From contig NC_065536.1 in the NCBI RefSeq assembly GCF_932294415.1, positions 53,664,354-53,728,353 of the forward strand: 64,000 nt of DNA. The letters are read 5' to 3'. Shown here piece by piece: positions 1 to 12,894 of the stretch (position 1 is its first letter; each line of letters opens with the position of its first letter). This DNA is from Quercus robur (taxonomy: Eukaryota; Streptophyta; Magnoliopsida; Fagales; Fagaceae). Under the pieces are notes generated by a model, which was not told where the DNA came from, did no database searches, and saw only the letters and a program-made list of their open reading frames with translations. The position numbers and the translations under genes are program-made.

Positions 1-1916
1 TACAGAATTGTGCAAAATTTTTGAGAAATTATATACATTGATAAGTGATTTTGTTACTGCTTTTGCCAAAGTGAAAAAAAAAAAAGATGAATTATATATA
101 TATATATATATATAAACATGGTATATGTGATGCTACATAAGTACATAATAGAGATTTCCATTGGATTTGACGTAGATATTGTTTTATGTGACATGATCTG
201 AGTGTAACGTGAAAAATAATTAAAAATTGTCAAAATAAAATGGGTGAGATAATTACATACACCACCACATCTTACCTCATTTCGGTTGTGCCACAGCGTC
301 CGGGCAGTAGTGACTGCCTGCGCCTTGTTAGTGCTTGTTTATTAAGTGAAAAAAAAAATAAAAATAAAAGAAATAAATACGTTAGCATGCAATTTGGAAG
401 AATCTACCATTGGATTTGACATCTACACAATGCTTTTGTGATTAAGTCATAGTTTAAAGGCAAAAAATAAAATAGAAATAAAACAAATACTAACAGATCA
501 TAAAGTTACTACTAAATATGATGTGAAATCTGAATTACCATAATGATGTTACAGCCATCCGTGGCCTTATTATTGCCAAAGCCAAATTGACCAAAAATAA
601 ATTAAAATAAAATAAACTAGGTTATCATGGTCCCTTTTGGATATTCACCACTATAAGTTTCTTTAAAAAAAATTTCCCCTCTCCCCGTGTGTGTGTCAAA
701 AATATTTAGTATTCTCAAAAGAAAAAATAGTAGGTTAATCTCACATTGAAAAATAAGTGTGAGTTAAAGAGGCTTAAAGTCTGTATTGTGTATCCAAGAG
801 TTAGGCCATTTTGGATATATACCACTATAAGTTTCTTTAAAAACCTTATTCCCTCTCCCTGTATGTATCAAAAATATTTAGTATTCTTAAAAAAATAATA
901 ATAAAAAAAAATATATAAAAAAAAAAAAAAAAAGGTTACCATGAATGTGGTAGCCTGCCGTGAAGACTGATATCTATTAAGTAAAACCAACAAGTATGGT
1001 ATTGGTAATAGGACCCATAGATAAATAATTGAACTTCATAAAATAGAAATAAAATTAATCCTTTGACCAAAAAAAGAAAAATACAAAGACTTTCACATGA
1101 TAAAAATTAATAAATATGAACCCAGCCGTCCGAGCAGCTCAATACCCCACCCCACTTTGTTTTTTATTGCTTTTGAAACCTCACTTATATTCTTATGCAA
1201 ATACAAGTGACTTTTTTTAACATTATTGCTAATGTCCAATATTGTGATAGTTAATTCTTAATAATTAAGGTGGATTTAAACCTAGAAATCACTATTGAAA
1301 CACTAAAAAGTATTAATTAACATTCTATTTGTTTTCACTATAAAAAAGTATTAATTAACATTCTATTTGTTTTCACTATAAAAAAGTATTAATTAACATT
1401 CTATTTGTTTTCACTATAAAATGTTTTACAAAAAACTATTTTTAGCATTTAACCGTATTTATTTTCATTGTAGAATATGGTCAAACTTGAAAGTATTTTT
1501 TATTGATTGTAAATCCTTTGTAAAATATTGTAAGTACCGTTCCGTTTGTTTTGCTAAAAAACATTTTTTAGATGTAAAAAAATTTACATATAAAACATTT
1601 TCAAGTGTTTAGTATGACATGTGAAATCTTTCAAGCACAAACTACCAAAATCGATGGCTCAACCACATGACAAGCGACTCTAGCAATTGAACCAGTAATC
1701 TAGCCATTAGATGGGAGGAGAGCTATTGTGTGTTTTTATAAAATATTTTAAATTAATGGTCAATGGAAACCATTTTTAAGTTTGAACAAAATTTACAATG
1801 AAATAAACACCGTAAAATGTTGAAAATATTTTAAGTAAAAATTTTTACAATGAAATTTTTGGTAAGTCCATTTTTAATGATTATTGTTATCATACATATG
1901 TAGCAATTTTCTTCTT

Positions 1917-1959
<43 letters not shown>

Positions 1960-2024
1960 CTTATATGTAGTCGTTTCCTTATTTATTTATTATTGAATAA
2001 AAGCAAATTTCTTATGGTAATAAG
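1..2024. other. AT-rich intergenic DNA, no gene seen
   Basis: No convincing coding region on either strand. The stretch holds a TA microsatellite near 88-113, a diverged direct duplication of about 95 bp (about 634-730 and 808-900, sharing the block with CACTATAAGTTTC and AAATATTTAGTATTC), and a poly-A run at 1923-1957. The short ORF at 1421-1612 is AT-rich and shows no family features. Confidence 0.6.
1311..1424. repeat. 38-bp tandem repeat, three copies
   Basis: The unit beginning TATTAATTAACATTCTATTT recurs at 1311, 1349 and 1387 with almost no change, so the duplication is recent. Confidence 0.9.
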
Positions 2025-2032
2025 ATTCTAGT

Positions 2033-2617
2033 TAGGGGTGTGCATGGTCAGGTTGAGGAGATTTTTTGACCCAACCCACCATGGTGGATCAAAAAAAATT
2101 CAACCCAACCCAATCCATCACATAAGTCCAACTCAACCCACATGGGTCGGGTTGAACCCACATGGGTCAGGTTGAACCCATGGGTTAGACAAATTTTTAT
2201 CATTGTTATTAAATTAAGTAAAAAAAATATAAATATTAATATATTAAAAAAATCCAAAGATTAGTATAAATGTAACTCCTTAAAGGCAAACAACAATAAT
2301 GACTAAACAACAATAGTAATTTACTAGGGTTTATGTGAATTAATTGGCTTTTATATAGGATAGGAAGAATTGGTTATTTTAAAAAATTTATTAATTATAT
2401 AATATTATATATATATATATATATATATTAAATATATGAGTAGGTCGAGTTGGGTTTGACGGGTTTGAAATTTTATGACTCAAACCTAACCTGATCCATT
2501 ATCAAAAAAAATTTTGTAACCCAACCTAACCTACCAAGGCCTAAAAACAGACCCAACCCGATAGGTTGGGTTAGGTCAAGTCGGTTTTGATAGATCGGCG
2601 GGTTGATTACACACCTA
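2033..2617. mobile_element. hAT-type MITE with 8-bp TSD
   Basis: The element starts TAGGGGTGTGCATGG and ends ATTACACACCTA, giving short inverted ends. It is flanked by the exact 8-bp duplication ATTCTAGT (2025-2032 and 2618-2625), the TSD length of hAT transposons. It is internally rich in GGGTTGGGT-type motifs and their complement and has no transposase. It lies about 200 bp upstream of the first GH27 start codon. Confidence 0.85.
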
Positions 2618-2702
2618 ATTCTAGTCGCAGAAGTTAGTAAAAAACCTCCTAAGCTAGGCGACAAATTCACTTATTCACACAGTAACTCCAAAAAACATCA
2701 TT

Positions 2703-2770
2703 ATCGCCGTTAACTTCCATTACACGCCGTTAATGTCCCATTAGCACGCACTCGAAGTAGTATTTAAATA
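2703..2770 (+). promoter_or_regulatory. Proximal promoter of GH27 copy 1
   Basis: A block with two CCGTTA cores (GCCGTTAACTTCCAT, then ACACGCCGTTAA) is shared with the region upstream of copy 2 (17019-17048). A TATA-like TATTTAAATA lies at 2761-2770, about 50 bp before the ATG. CCGTTA matches the MYB-binding core (CNGTTR), so MYB control is possible, but this is inference from the motif alone. Confidence 0.5.
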
Positions 2771-2819
2771 ACACACTTTCTCTACTCATTCAAGTAGCTG
2801 AAAAAATAGAAAGCCAATC

Positions 2820-5800
2820 ATGATGACGATGAAGCTCAGAGTTGACATCTTCATGTCTCTCTCTCTTCTCTTCCTTCATCTTCTTCTTCTTCATCTGAAC
2901 CCAACAAGGTAGCTACTTCTTCTCTGCTCTGTTATCGACTGCCAAGCTTTGAACATAAAGATATAACAACCATCGTTCGCGTTTTTGTGACTGTCTCAAC
3001 TGATTAATCATTCTACTCTATTATTCACTTTCCTGAATTTTTTACTTGGCCTATGTATTTATTTGTACAATTAATTAAATGGTTCTTCTTTGTTTTGCAT
3101 TTTGGAGTTGCATATATGTGAGATTTCAGACGGATTGAACAAAGTTGCTCTTTTTAGCTCAAAAAACTAAAATTGCAGTAGTTTTCTTTCTTCTTCTTTT
3201 TTGGTACAAATTTCATGATATTGGTGAAGATGAAGATTAGTGTATAAACTGTAAAATTAGTGGGCTGAAAGGAATTCATGAGTGTAGTGTTTTTATGACT
3301 TGTATCGGTTTCTATGTCTTTGTGTTGAACCCTGTGTTTGAATTGTGTCAAGGTTATGTGGCTGAGTTTTTTATGAAGAAAATTATGTGTATAAATGGTG
3401 TCGTGTTTCAGGGTATCGGCGAAAACTCTATCTAATGAGGAACCAGAACATGCCAGCTTCCCACCTAGAGGTTGGAATTCCTATGATTCCTTTAGCTGGA
3501 TCGTTTCCGAAGAAGAGTTCTTGCAAAATGTTCAAATCATATCTGAGCGTCTACACGCTTATGGATATGAGGTGTGAAGACTGAAGATGTCTATAATTGA
3601 TTTGCATTCAAATTGATTTAGCAGTATTAGGATTAACAAATTTACTCAATTTTTATCTCTGCAATGTAGTATGTTGTGGTGGACTTTCTTTGGTTTCGGA
3701 GGAATGTCAAAGGTGCTTACACTGACTCTAAGGGATTTGATGTAATTGACAAATGGGGGAGGATGGTCCCTGACCCAGATAGGTGGCCTTCCTCTGCTGG
3801 TGGAAAAGGGTTCGCTGAAGTAGCCAATAAAGTGCATAGCATGGGTTTGAAGTTTGGGATTCATGTTATGAGAGGAATAAGTACACAAGCAGTGAATGCA
3901 AACACCCCTATCTTGGACACAACCACGGTATTGTTCTTTATTCCCACTATAACTCAAAGATTGAAATAATAGTCAAATTGGAAGTGTTAGAGCGTGCTTC
4001 ATTTATTATAGTTTCGTTATGAAAGAACAAGGAAATCTAACCAATTGTTACCTCCTAGTGTTTCCAATGGAGATGTCCAAGTTTCAAATACACCCTCCCC
4101 CAACTATCGAATTGTCAAAAGAAAATCTTCAGAAATATAAAAAAAAAAATGTTATAGGAATATGTAATGCAACTAACAAAAAAAAATGTCAAGATTTAGA
4201 ATTAGTAATCATTGCTTAAGCTTCTGTTTTTATATATTTATTTTTATCAGGGAGGTGCTTATGAAGAATCTGGCAGAAAATGGAGTGCAAAAGATATAGG
4301 GGTTAAGGAAAGGGCGTGTGCATGGATGTCACATGGTTTCATGAGTGTAGATACCAAATTGGGAGCAGGAAGAGCCTTCTTGAGGTCACTCTATGAACAG
4401 TATGCTGAGTGGGGTGTTGATTTTGGTAACTTGACCATTTTTAATGGAAAGTTTTCCTGCTTACTCTATATGCATTGCCACAACACATACCATCGCATTT
4501 GTATCATTTAGGGTGTTCTGGACATCCCAAGAATTTATGCATGTAGACACTTAAAATTTTTTATTTGTGCATGTAGCACAACTGTAACTTTGAACATTAT
4601 TTTGATTGCATCCACTACCAATCACAACAAACTCAATTGGACAGTCACCTGATTGGCAGCTCAATCTTTATTTTCCACCTTTTAAGTTTGACATTGATTG
4701 CTTCTGTTTTCCTGTAGTGAAACATGACTGTGTCTTTGGTGCCGACTTGGATATAAATGAAATAAGCGTTGTGTCAGAGGTAAGCTGCATACCTCCCTCT
4801 CTCTACGTTACTGTCACATCTGCTATATTTTGTTCAAAATTTGCATGGTTGACTTATTACATGGTGTGCCTTTGCCCAGGTTCTGAAGCAACTTGACCGT
4901 CCCATATTGTATTCACTGTCTCCTGGAACTAGTGTGACCCCAGCAATGGCCAAGGATGTGAGTGGACTAGCAAACATGTACCGGATAACTGCGGATGATT
5001 GGGATTCATGGGGAGATGTTGCAAGCCATTTCAATGTTACAAGGTGAAAGACTGTTCTGTTTCTGTTTAAGAGTTTTGGAGTTTAAGTTTCCTTTCAATC
5101 ATGATTTCTTTTCCATTTACTGCTTTTTGACCTGTCGTTATAGAATACATAAAATCCTTTTTCTTTTTTTAATTTAATCAGGGACTTTTCTACCGCTAAT
5201 ATGATAGGAGCTAAGGGCTTGCTGGGGAAGTCATGGCCTGACTTGGATATGCTACCACTAGGATGGCTTACTGATCCAGGTTATAATAATTTTCTTGTTT
5301 CTTTTCCTTCAAACATCTAATGTAGAAATATATTACCCTTATTTACTCTGCTTAGTAGGATTGAATGAACCACAAATCATTTGCACGTGAAAGAGTACTG
5401 TTAGATAAATCAATAAACGTGGTTATTCTTTAAGTGATGCTTGCTCTTACATTTTGGGGTTCTTCACCTAGCAGTTTTGAGTGTCAAACAGGTCCATGCA
5501 CTCAAATGTGCATCACTTCAATGTTTACAAACAAAGAACTTGCCATTCCAAGTCCGCGGAGTGACTTTTACTAAGACAGAAGTATGTCTAGACAAGTGGT
5601 GTGGCTTCAGAAGTCCCAGAATATAAATGATTAGATTTGACTGTTTAATTTTAAAGTTGAGCCTAGCCTAGACATATAAAAACCCACAATTAGCTTTAAT
5701 ATTTTGAAATATTTTAGGTTCAAATGACGGTCCACACAGAACATCTAACCTTAATGCAGACGAGCAAAGAACTCAGGTATCTCTATAAAAACAAATCAGT

Positions 5801-7635
5801 TAGCTCTCTATATCCCTTAAAATAACTAAGCACTCTATTTTGACCTTATCTTTTTTATTTTCACAGATGACTTTGTGGTCTATGGCTAAGTCTCCTCTCA
5901 TGTTTGGAGGAGATCTGAGAAAGCTTGATGAGACCACATACAACCTTTTAACAAATCCTATCCTGTTGGAGATAAATTCTTTTAGCTCAAACAACATGGA
6001 GGCATGTGTATACATCTATTCTTTTGAAGTCTTGGGAAAAATAAACTTTGTCTAAATAGCAACATAACATAATTTAGTTGTTTGTACAGTTTCCTTATAT
6101 TACTAGTACGAACGGTTTTAAGAGTAAAAACGATGTTCTTGACGAGCAATCAGGAAGATGTCTGACAGATGTAAGAACATCTGATACACATTTTTTGAGC
6201 CTCACAAGCTGCACCACTTCAAAAGCAATTGGGTGGTCTGTTGAAGCTCTGGACCAAGACCTTGAACAAATCTGCTGGAAAGAACACTTAGGAAGCAAAC
6301 ATCAAGAACTGTTTTGCCTATACAAGAAAGAGCCTCTTTTGTCATCGTAAAACTGCCTTTTCTTTCTCTGATCTCATAGTATCAAATTTTTTGTTATAAT
6401 ATTTGCATGCTTACTAATACTAAAATTTTTATATCAAGGTTTAATTATATAAATCTAGAAATTAATTTTAATATATTATTTTTGTTGTAGAGATGAAAAG
6501 ATGTCCTACAAACATCAATTTCAAGGAAATCTCCAATTATTTGCAACTGACAGAATGGACTTTTGCTTGGGTGCTTCTCCAACTCTAAAGCTTACTTCAA
6601 AAGAGTTCGAGAGAGGTGCATTTTTACCTTGCAGACGGGACACAAACCAGGTATCGCCTTGTCTTTTCATTTTTCTCCCTTTTTGAATGAATTTTTCTTA
6701 AATCTTCGATGAGATATGTTTCAAACAAAACAATATAACTTCTAAGTAAAAATGTAGGGAGTAAACTATTATTTCTGATGAACAGAGTCATCCAGACCTT
6801 CTGTGATCGTTTAGCCAATACACATCCTCTCTAGTTTGTTGTTTGAAAGCATAAAGAAAGAAGTTTACAATATCACTGCATAATTTTTTAATATCATTGG
6901 CTTTTCTTTTAGATCTTATTTTCTTTATTGCGTTACTCTTAAATAAATTTATGAATTATCTTAGAAGCTAATGCATTTAGTCTTAACAGATGTGGGTGCT
7001 GAACTCTAATGGAACCTTGGCAAATAGTTATTCTGGTCTATGTGCAACAGTAAATTCTGTTGAAGGTGATAAATTTGTATTCTTTGTGCCCTATTTTGTA
7101 GATTGTTGCGATAACAGTTTTGCTAGTAATCACATTATTTCACATTTTCAAGTTACTTGCTGATCATTCGTGCAGCTGAAGTCAGTTCTGGTGGAACACG
7201 TTCTTGGGTTGCAACTGGAAGAAGAGGTATGACTCCCCAACCAACAAAGAACTCTAATTAGTAGAGCCTCATAGCTCTACATTGCCCCAAGTGCAAAGAT
7301 TATTTTCAAAAAGAAAAAAGTGCATAATTCTATTCTTCACATTTTTTATGACTTAAAAAAGTGCATAACTCTATTCTTCACGATTTCTAATAATTATTCT
7401 TTCTTCCTTTTTAGGGGAAATATATGTTGCATTTTTCAATCTGAACCCTGTGAAGACTGTAATATCTGCAATGATATCAGACCTGGCTCATGTAGTTCCT
7501 GGTAAAAACTTTAATGGAACTTCCTGTAACTGCGAAGAAGTGTGGAGTGGAAAAGACTTCGGAGTAATAAAGCAGTCTATATCAATGACTGTAGAAGTCC
7601 ATGGATGTGCATTATTTGTCCTGAACTGTTATTAG
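2820..7635 (+). CDS. APSE: GH27 beta-L-arabinopyranosidase / alpha-galactosidase, copy 1
   Basis: Exons by frame and splice sites: 2820-2908, 3412-3571, 3670-3927, 4251-4425, 4718-4779, 4880-5043, 5182-5279, 5718-5776, 5867-6001, 6090-6346, 6491-6650, 6990-7065, 7176-7226, 7415-7635. They total 1965 nt (654 residues), close to the Arabidopsis At3g26380 (APSE) protein. The N-terminus is a Leu-rich signal peptide, so the product is probably secreted. GH27 hallmarks: PPRGWNSYDSF (47-57), nucleophile Asp231 in VKHDCVFG, likely acid/base Asp287 in YRITADDWD, WPDLDMLPLG (321-330) and WSMAKSPLMFGGD (from 359). A Cys-rich insert (GRCLTDVRTSD..LTSC) precedes the C-terminal beta domain. The family removes terminal beta-L-Arap or alpha-D-Gal from arabinogalactan and related glycans; the exact substrate here is inferred. 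The start is the first of several Met codons in exon 1. Intron 9 appears to be GC-AG. Confidence 0.93.
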
Positions 7636-7969
7636 CACTGTGGATAATCTTTACAAAGATGTAAGGAGTCATCTTTGCTGTACTACATATAAGGAAGGCA
7701 TTAGTTATATGACAAAGCGCCATGGCAATGACAATTTTTTGTGAGAAATCTGTTGGACTCTGTTTCTGATATTATTGTGTATGTTCCCATATATTCTTGG
7801 AAATCCCCCCCTTTGTTTCAGCATTTGCTGTTTTATGTATTAGTTTTCTGAACTTCCAAAATTTGGAAAGCTTTGTGAGAAACCTGTCGGCTCTGTTTGT
7901 AATACACCCTAAAATGATGCAAAATGTATCATTGTAAATTTTTAGAGTATCTTGTGCCCATTCATAGAC

Positions 7970-7975
7970 AATAAA
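7970..7975 (+). terminator. Polyadenylation signal of GH27 copy 1
   Basis: A canonical AATAAA lies 335 bp after the stop codon, and no other strong signal lies between. It fits a 3' UTR of about 350-380 nt. Confidence 0.5.
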
Positions 7976-7979
7976 TCTT

Positions 7980-8874
7980 GGGACATTATGCTGCAATCAT
8001 GTAATATTTAAAATCCTTCCCTAAGCATCTAACGAATCTAATTACTTTAGGCTGTAGTTGGATAAAGAAGAATTCATGATCTAGAATCTAATTTGTATCC
8101 CAAATTCCATTTCTTCCGTTTTTGGTAAACAACTGTGGAGGTGTTTATGCAATTCTTTTTGGTATTAATCCTGGTCCTTGTTTGAATTCAAGAGTTCCCA
8201 GATCTTCAAAACTTCACTTGGAAGTTGGAATGAGTGAGGATATTTCCTGTTTACTACATGACACTTGCACCACTATCCTCACCACTCCAAGGGTAGTTAA
8301 CCACTGTAGCACCACACCATTAATTAAATTTCCAACTCCAGTAGCACTTGCACTGCCATCATCTATAGCCTTCATGGCTGCCACAGTCAAACCACCATCA
8401 CAAATGAACACCACTACCAAATGCTGCATGTTCCGATTCCGACATCATTATTGCCAGCACTTATGCTACCCTTTTGCCCAGCAACTTCAAAATACACTCC
8501 CCAGCAGAACTGTTACCATTGCACACCCACCACAAGCACCTGCTCCACCATTGCACCTTTGGCAATTCACAGATGTGCGCATTGGAAGAGCAGATTCCTT
8601 TATTCATTTTACTATTTTAGTGCAGATCATAGCCCTTGTGTCAATTGTCTCTTAAAAGAAATTTTACTCTGAAATTTCAATGCTTCTTCTAAATAAACTT
8701 CACTATTTAACTTGGTTTCAATTGGCTGACCACTGTTGAGTTTATGAAGTTCCACTTGATTACCATGTCCAAACTGGTTCTGTTTTGTTATTGGTATTCT
8801 CTCTTTGAGCTAAATTCTAGAAAAATCTCACTTTTTTTAACATAAAAAATTGGTCAATGGATACTGTAGGGACA
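7980..8874. other. Intergenic stretch, no supported gene
   Basis: An open frame at 8122-8655 (+) is C/A-rich (many Pro, Thr and His), matches no family I know, and has overlapping open frames on both strands. I do not call it a gene. Confidence 0.5.
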
Positions 8875-9516
8875 CGATTCGCAACGAACCACAACAGTGT
8901 TGGGTTAGCACGTAAAAAAGCCCAGACAATATCATTTGTAGAGAGTGGGTTTGAAAGGCATGACATTGGGCACAGGTGGACAATTTGATCATGGCGTCCA
9001 TGGAAATTCTTATACGGGCGGGCCTTGCTTGACTAGCTAAGCCCCCCATTGGAGCGGGTTGTAGGACTCTTGTCCTCGGACGCTGTCCAAGGATCCTTGT
9101 GTCCTTCCCTCTCTCCACTTTTTTTTTTAGGGAGAGATCCGCCCCCCACTGGCTGGGGAGTTCTTCCTTTTATATCCACGTTTCTTCTCTTACCTCAAGT
9201 TCACGTGTAAATCTCACCCTTTTTTCGGGGTGCAGACCTGTCCTGTCAACCCATCCTCTAGTATGGTTTGATGTCGCTGGGAAAGCTACAGGGTATGGTC
9301 TCAGAGCGTGGACTTGTCAGATACAGTGTTTGGTGTTATGATGTTGGTAGCTTTTTCCCTTACTCTGCCCCTGAACTCAGTTTCTCCCTTTCCTTAGGTA
9401 TTTCATGAGGTGCCGAGCAGGAGGTTGTCCTTGGCAATGGCTATTCCTTGGCGTGGGCCGTAGCCCCTGGGCTCCCATGCAGAACGAGCCTGAGCCGCGA
9501 ATTCACTAGCCCCACA
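8875..9516 (-). mobile_element. Solo LTR, minus orientation
   Basis: Bounded by TGTAGGGACACG and CCCCACA, and flanked by the perfect 5-bp duplication GATAC (8870-8874 and 9517-9521). The ends match the LTR family of the elements at 12018 and 32977 (read on the minus strand it begins TGTGGGGCTAG). No internal region is attached, as expected after LTR-LTR recombination. Fossil copy of a Ty3/gypsy-like family. Confidence 0.88.
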
Positions 9517-9889
9517 GATACTTTCACTTATTTAACACTGCATGGTAATGTGTTTTTTTTTTAACAGGAACATCTGTCTTTAATTTTCCTTTTCAATTTC
9601 TGCCCGGAATTTGAAGAAATGATGTAGATCATTTCATTGACTACCTGAAGGATGATGTGCAAATCTTCTGTGATATCCCTGAGTGGTTTACTGACAAGTC
9701 AGAGCTTTTCACAAGTATAAGATTTGATAGCTTCTTATGTTTCTGATTCAGAGCCATTAACAAATACAATACCCCAAGGTCAATAAAACAAATATTCTTC
9801 CTCTGCAGAATTTATAAATTGTTTTCTTCAATCTTTTACACTTGACAAACTGTGGTTGGTCAAATTATGCCATCAGGAACAGATAATTT

Positions 9890-10790
9890 TACATGCATGG
9901 AATGAGTTAAGGACTAGGTAAGGTAAGGTTGATTGGCACAAGCTAGTTTGGTTAAGCTCTGTTGTTCCAAAGCACTCCTTTATATGTTGTTTAGAAGTTA
10001 AGGACATGCTTTCAACTTGAAAAAGACTTGCTAAATCGGGTTATGACCAAAACCTGTGTGTGTATTATAAAGGGAAGCTGAAGATTCGTGATCATCTATT
10101 TTTTAAGTGTCCTTTCACTTAAAGAAAATGGATTCAAGTCTTGCAGCTATGCTTGGTGCATGAAGCTATCTCTGATTGGGACTTGGTGCTTCAATGGAGG
10201 TTTGATAAACTAAAAGGGAGATGTTTCAATTTTCAAAGCTACTATAATCTATATGTACTGCACCCTCCTCTCACACAAATGTGAATCTCATGTCAGAGAC
10301 TCTGATGTGGGATCTACCATTAAGTGAGATTAGTGCTTTTTTTTTTACAATAGATAATATAACTCCATTTCGAGACCACTCGAACCTAGGTCCATGAATC
10401 CCTCAAACCTTTAAGGCTTGGAGAAGTACAGTACCAACTTGCCTAACTTGGGCAGTGGTAAGTGAGATTAGTGTTTAGTATGTTGGGTGCTTTGAATAAT
10501 TTCACAAACATTCCTGGCCATAATATTATTAGAATTTAGCTTGAATTCTTTTGTAATTTTGTCCCTTTTGATTTTGTTCCCGGATCAATGAATGTATTAG
10601 CCCACAACCTCGCTATTCGGACTATTTCTTCAGAAGATTTTGGGCTTGTGTCCATCTCTAAGCACCCCTTCTTGGGTCTTTTGTGAAGGAAGCAACAACA
10701 GGATATGGTAAGGGCCCATTAGCTAATTTCTTTGCTTTCCTTTTTACCACGGTAAAATCTTGTTTATTCAGCCAATAAAAAAAAATAAAA
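9890..10790 (+). pseudogene. LINE (L1-type) 3' relic with zf-RVT remnant
   Basis: From 9929 the frame reads VDWHKLVWLSSVVPKHSFICC, and further on KLKIRDHLFFKCPF. This is the pattern of the zinc-binding domain after LINE reverse transcriptases (W..VP.H.FI...C....HLFF.C). In-frame stops and the absence of the upstream RT show decay. The 3' end near 10790 is A-rich. Ends are approximate. Confidence 0.7.
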
Positions 10791-10947
10791 ACAATTCTGT
10801 TGGTTTCTAGTTAGATGAAAGGGGTGTATTGTCTCTGCAAAATTTTACATTAATCTGTACAAAATTTTTTGTCTATTTTAAGAGAAATTATTAGGTTATT
10901 GGAGAACTGCTAAAGGGGTCTTTCCGATCATTTTAACTAATAAAACG

Positions 10948-11115
10948 TTGTGGGTTCTAGTTAGCTCGTCTAGTAAAGTCTCTAATAATTAAATAAAATA
11001 TTTGAAATTCAATCTTTGTCTACATCAAAAATTAATTGGTGTCTTAGTTTAGTGATAAAAAGCTATCATCAAAAACGGATGTTATAAGTTAAAACTCTCT
11101 CAAAAAAATAAAAAC
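10948..11115 (+). mobile_element. SINE copy, degraded (SINE-1 family)
   Basis: It is similar along its length to the cleaner copy at 43400-43555: TCTAGTTAGCTCGTCTAGTAAAG (A-box region), ATTCAATCTTTG (eroded B box), ATTGGTGTCTTAGTTTAGTGATAAA, then AACTCTCTCAAAAAAA. It is a tRNA-derived SINE. Confidence 0.65.
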
Positions 11116-11202
11116 TAATAAAACGTTGTTATTTATGCAAATTTAATATTATCTATTGGTTTTTTTATTTTTAATTATTATGTTAATTAGGAATCTGACT
11201 CT

Positions 11203-11242
<40 letters not shown>

Positions 11243-11485
11243 GGTAGCATTATTTTATTTGTTGGAAGACTATTTCAGCAATCCTCATGCCATACCTAAT
11301 AATTTCTCCTATTTTAGAGTAAGAATCTATATTTTCTATTTTAGCAAAATTTTCAGTCTGTTTTAGTGTCCTGTGTTTGTTTTTTGAATCGGCAATTTTT
11401 AGTTCTTAAAGAGCTGATGCAATGATTATATATTCTTTGTTTAGTTTTTAACGAATCGGTTAAAAGATATATAATGCACAATTTT

Positions 11486-11520
<35 letters not shown>

Positions 11521-12012
11521 TCCTTTTGTTTGTTGTTTTTTTTTTTTTTTTTTTTTTGAATATCGAATACAATAAAGAAAAGGACAAACATAAATTAAAT
11601 GGTTGTCTGGTCCATCAGCATCTAATCCGTTACGGACAGATCTTTTCCTTGACTTTGATGTTATCTACTTATTACTTGCTTTTTTGAGAGACCGACACCC
11701 ACTTAGAATTGGAAAATTATTAGTATTTTATTTTTAGTTTCATGAATACATAGTTTTTCCTTTCATATCAATGAATAAATTTTATCATAAATTTAATTAG
11801 TAAGATTTACTATTCATATAATAAAAGGGAGTACATATTTATGATATTTTGAAAGTACACAATAATTTTCTCTTAGTACTTACCTCACTTTTTCTTTTTC
11901 TTTTTTTCCCAAGATGAATTTTTTTTTTTTAACTCTCTACCCTTTACATCATATTTTAATTTGATCACAACCTTTTTAATTGTGCTAATTTAATTCTTAA
12001 CTTTTCAATATT
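11116..12012. other. AT-rich intergenic DNA with microsatellites
   Basis: Contains (CA)n/(TA)n at about 11203-11241, (TA)n at about 11489-11516 and poly-T at about 11529-11558. No gene seen. Confidence 0.6.
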
Positions 12013-12894
12013 ATGTCTGTGGGGTCCAATAATTTGTGGCCCTGACCCATTTTTACATTAGAGCCCAAGGCCCGAGACGATGATAGGTAATAGAAGTCCA
12101 AATAGTCTTGAGACACAGCCAAGGATGATTCTGTCCTCGGCATATCTAAGGTCTCACTGGAAGGAATGGCAAAAACGGTATAGGAATAGTTTGGAAAAAA
12201 TCTAAAATATCTAGGTCAATAGAGAAGGGTACGCTAGAAAGTATAACGACCAGGGAAAGCTGCCCTTATTGCCATTCAATACTCTGCACCTGACAGAGCC
12301 ATACTCTCCAGTTTTTACAACCACCCCCAACCACTTTGGATATGGGCTGATGGGACAAGTATCAGTCTTGAAAAAATTGATCCTACACGTGGACGAAGGA
12401 TAAGGAACACAGGCTAGTATAAAAGGAAAAGTAAGCAATCCAGAGCAGGGACTGGGAAAAATGGCCAAAAACCAGAGCCTCCTAGCCCGCCTCCTGGAGA
12501 AAAACTCCTAGAGCGAACACGATTTAACTATGTATGAACACCACGAAGAATCCACTGTCATGTGACCAAGGCCTAGCCTTTCAAACCCACGCTCTATAAA
12601 TGATATTGTTTGGATCTTTTTACATGCGAATCCAACATTATTATAGGTCGTCCCAAATTATGTCCTTACAATTGGCGCCGTCTGTGGGGAGGCTTGTGTT
12701 TTGGCACAGGTAGTGGGTTGAGACAATCCCTCACATCATTTCCAACAGCCGGATGTAGTGTTCTAGCGTAAAGTTCCACTAGGGGCTACGTTTCTTCACT
12801 AGGGGTTGCGCTTCGTAGCGTCAGCAGCACGAATGGTTCTAGGGGCTTGGCCGAGTTGCTAATCCCCCTAAACCAAGGTCCCATGCCATAGTCG

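Noticed and set aside
8122-8655. 177-codon open frame downstream of GH27 copy 1
   Set aside because: The composition is biased (Pro/Thr/His), frames on both strands are open over the same stretch, and no domain or splice context supports it.
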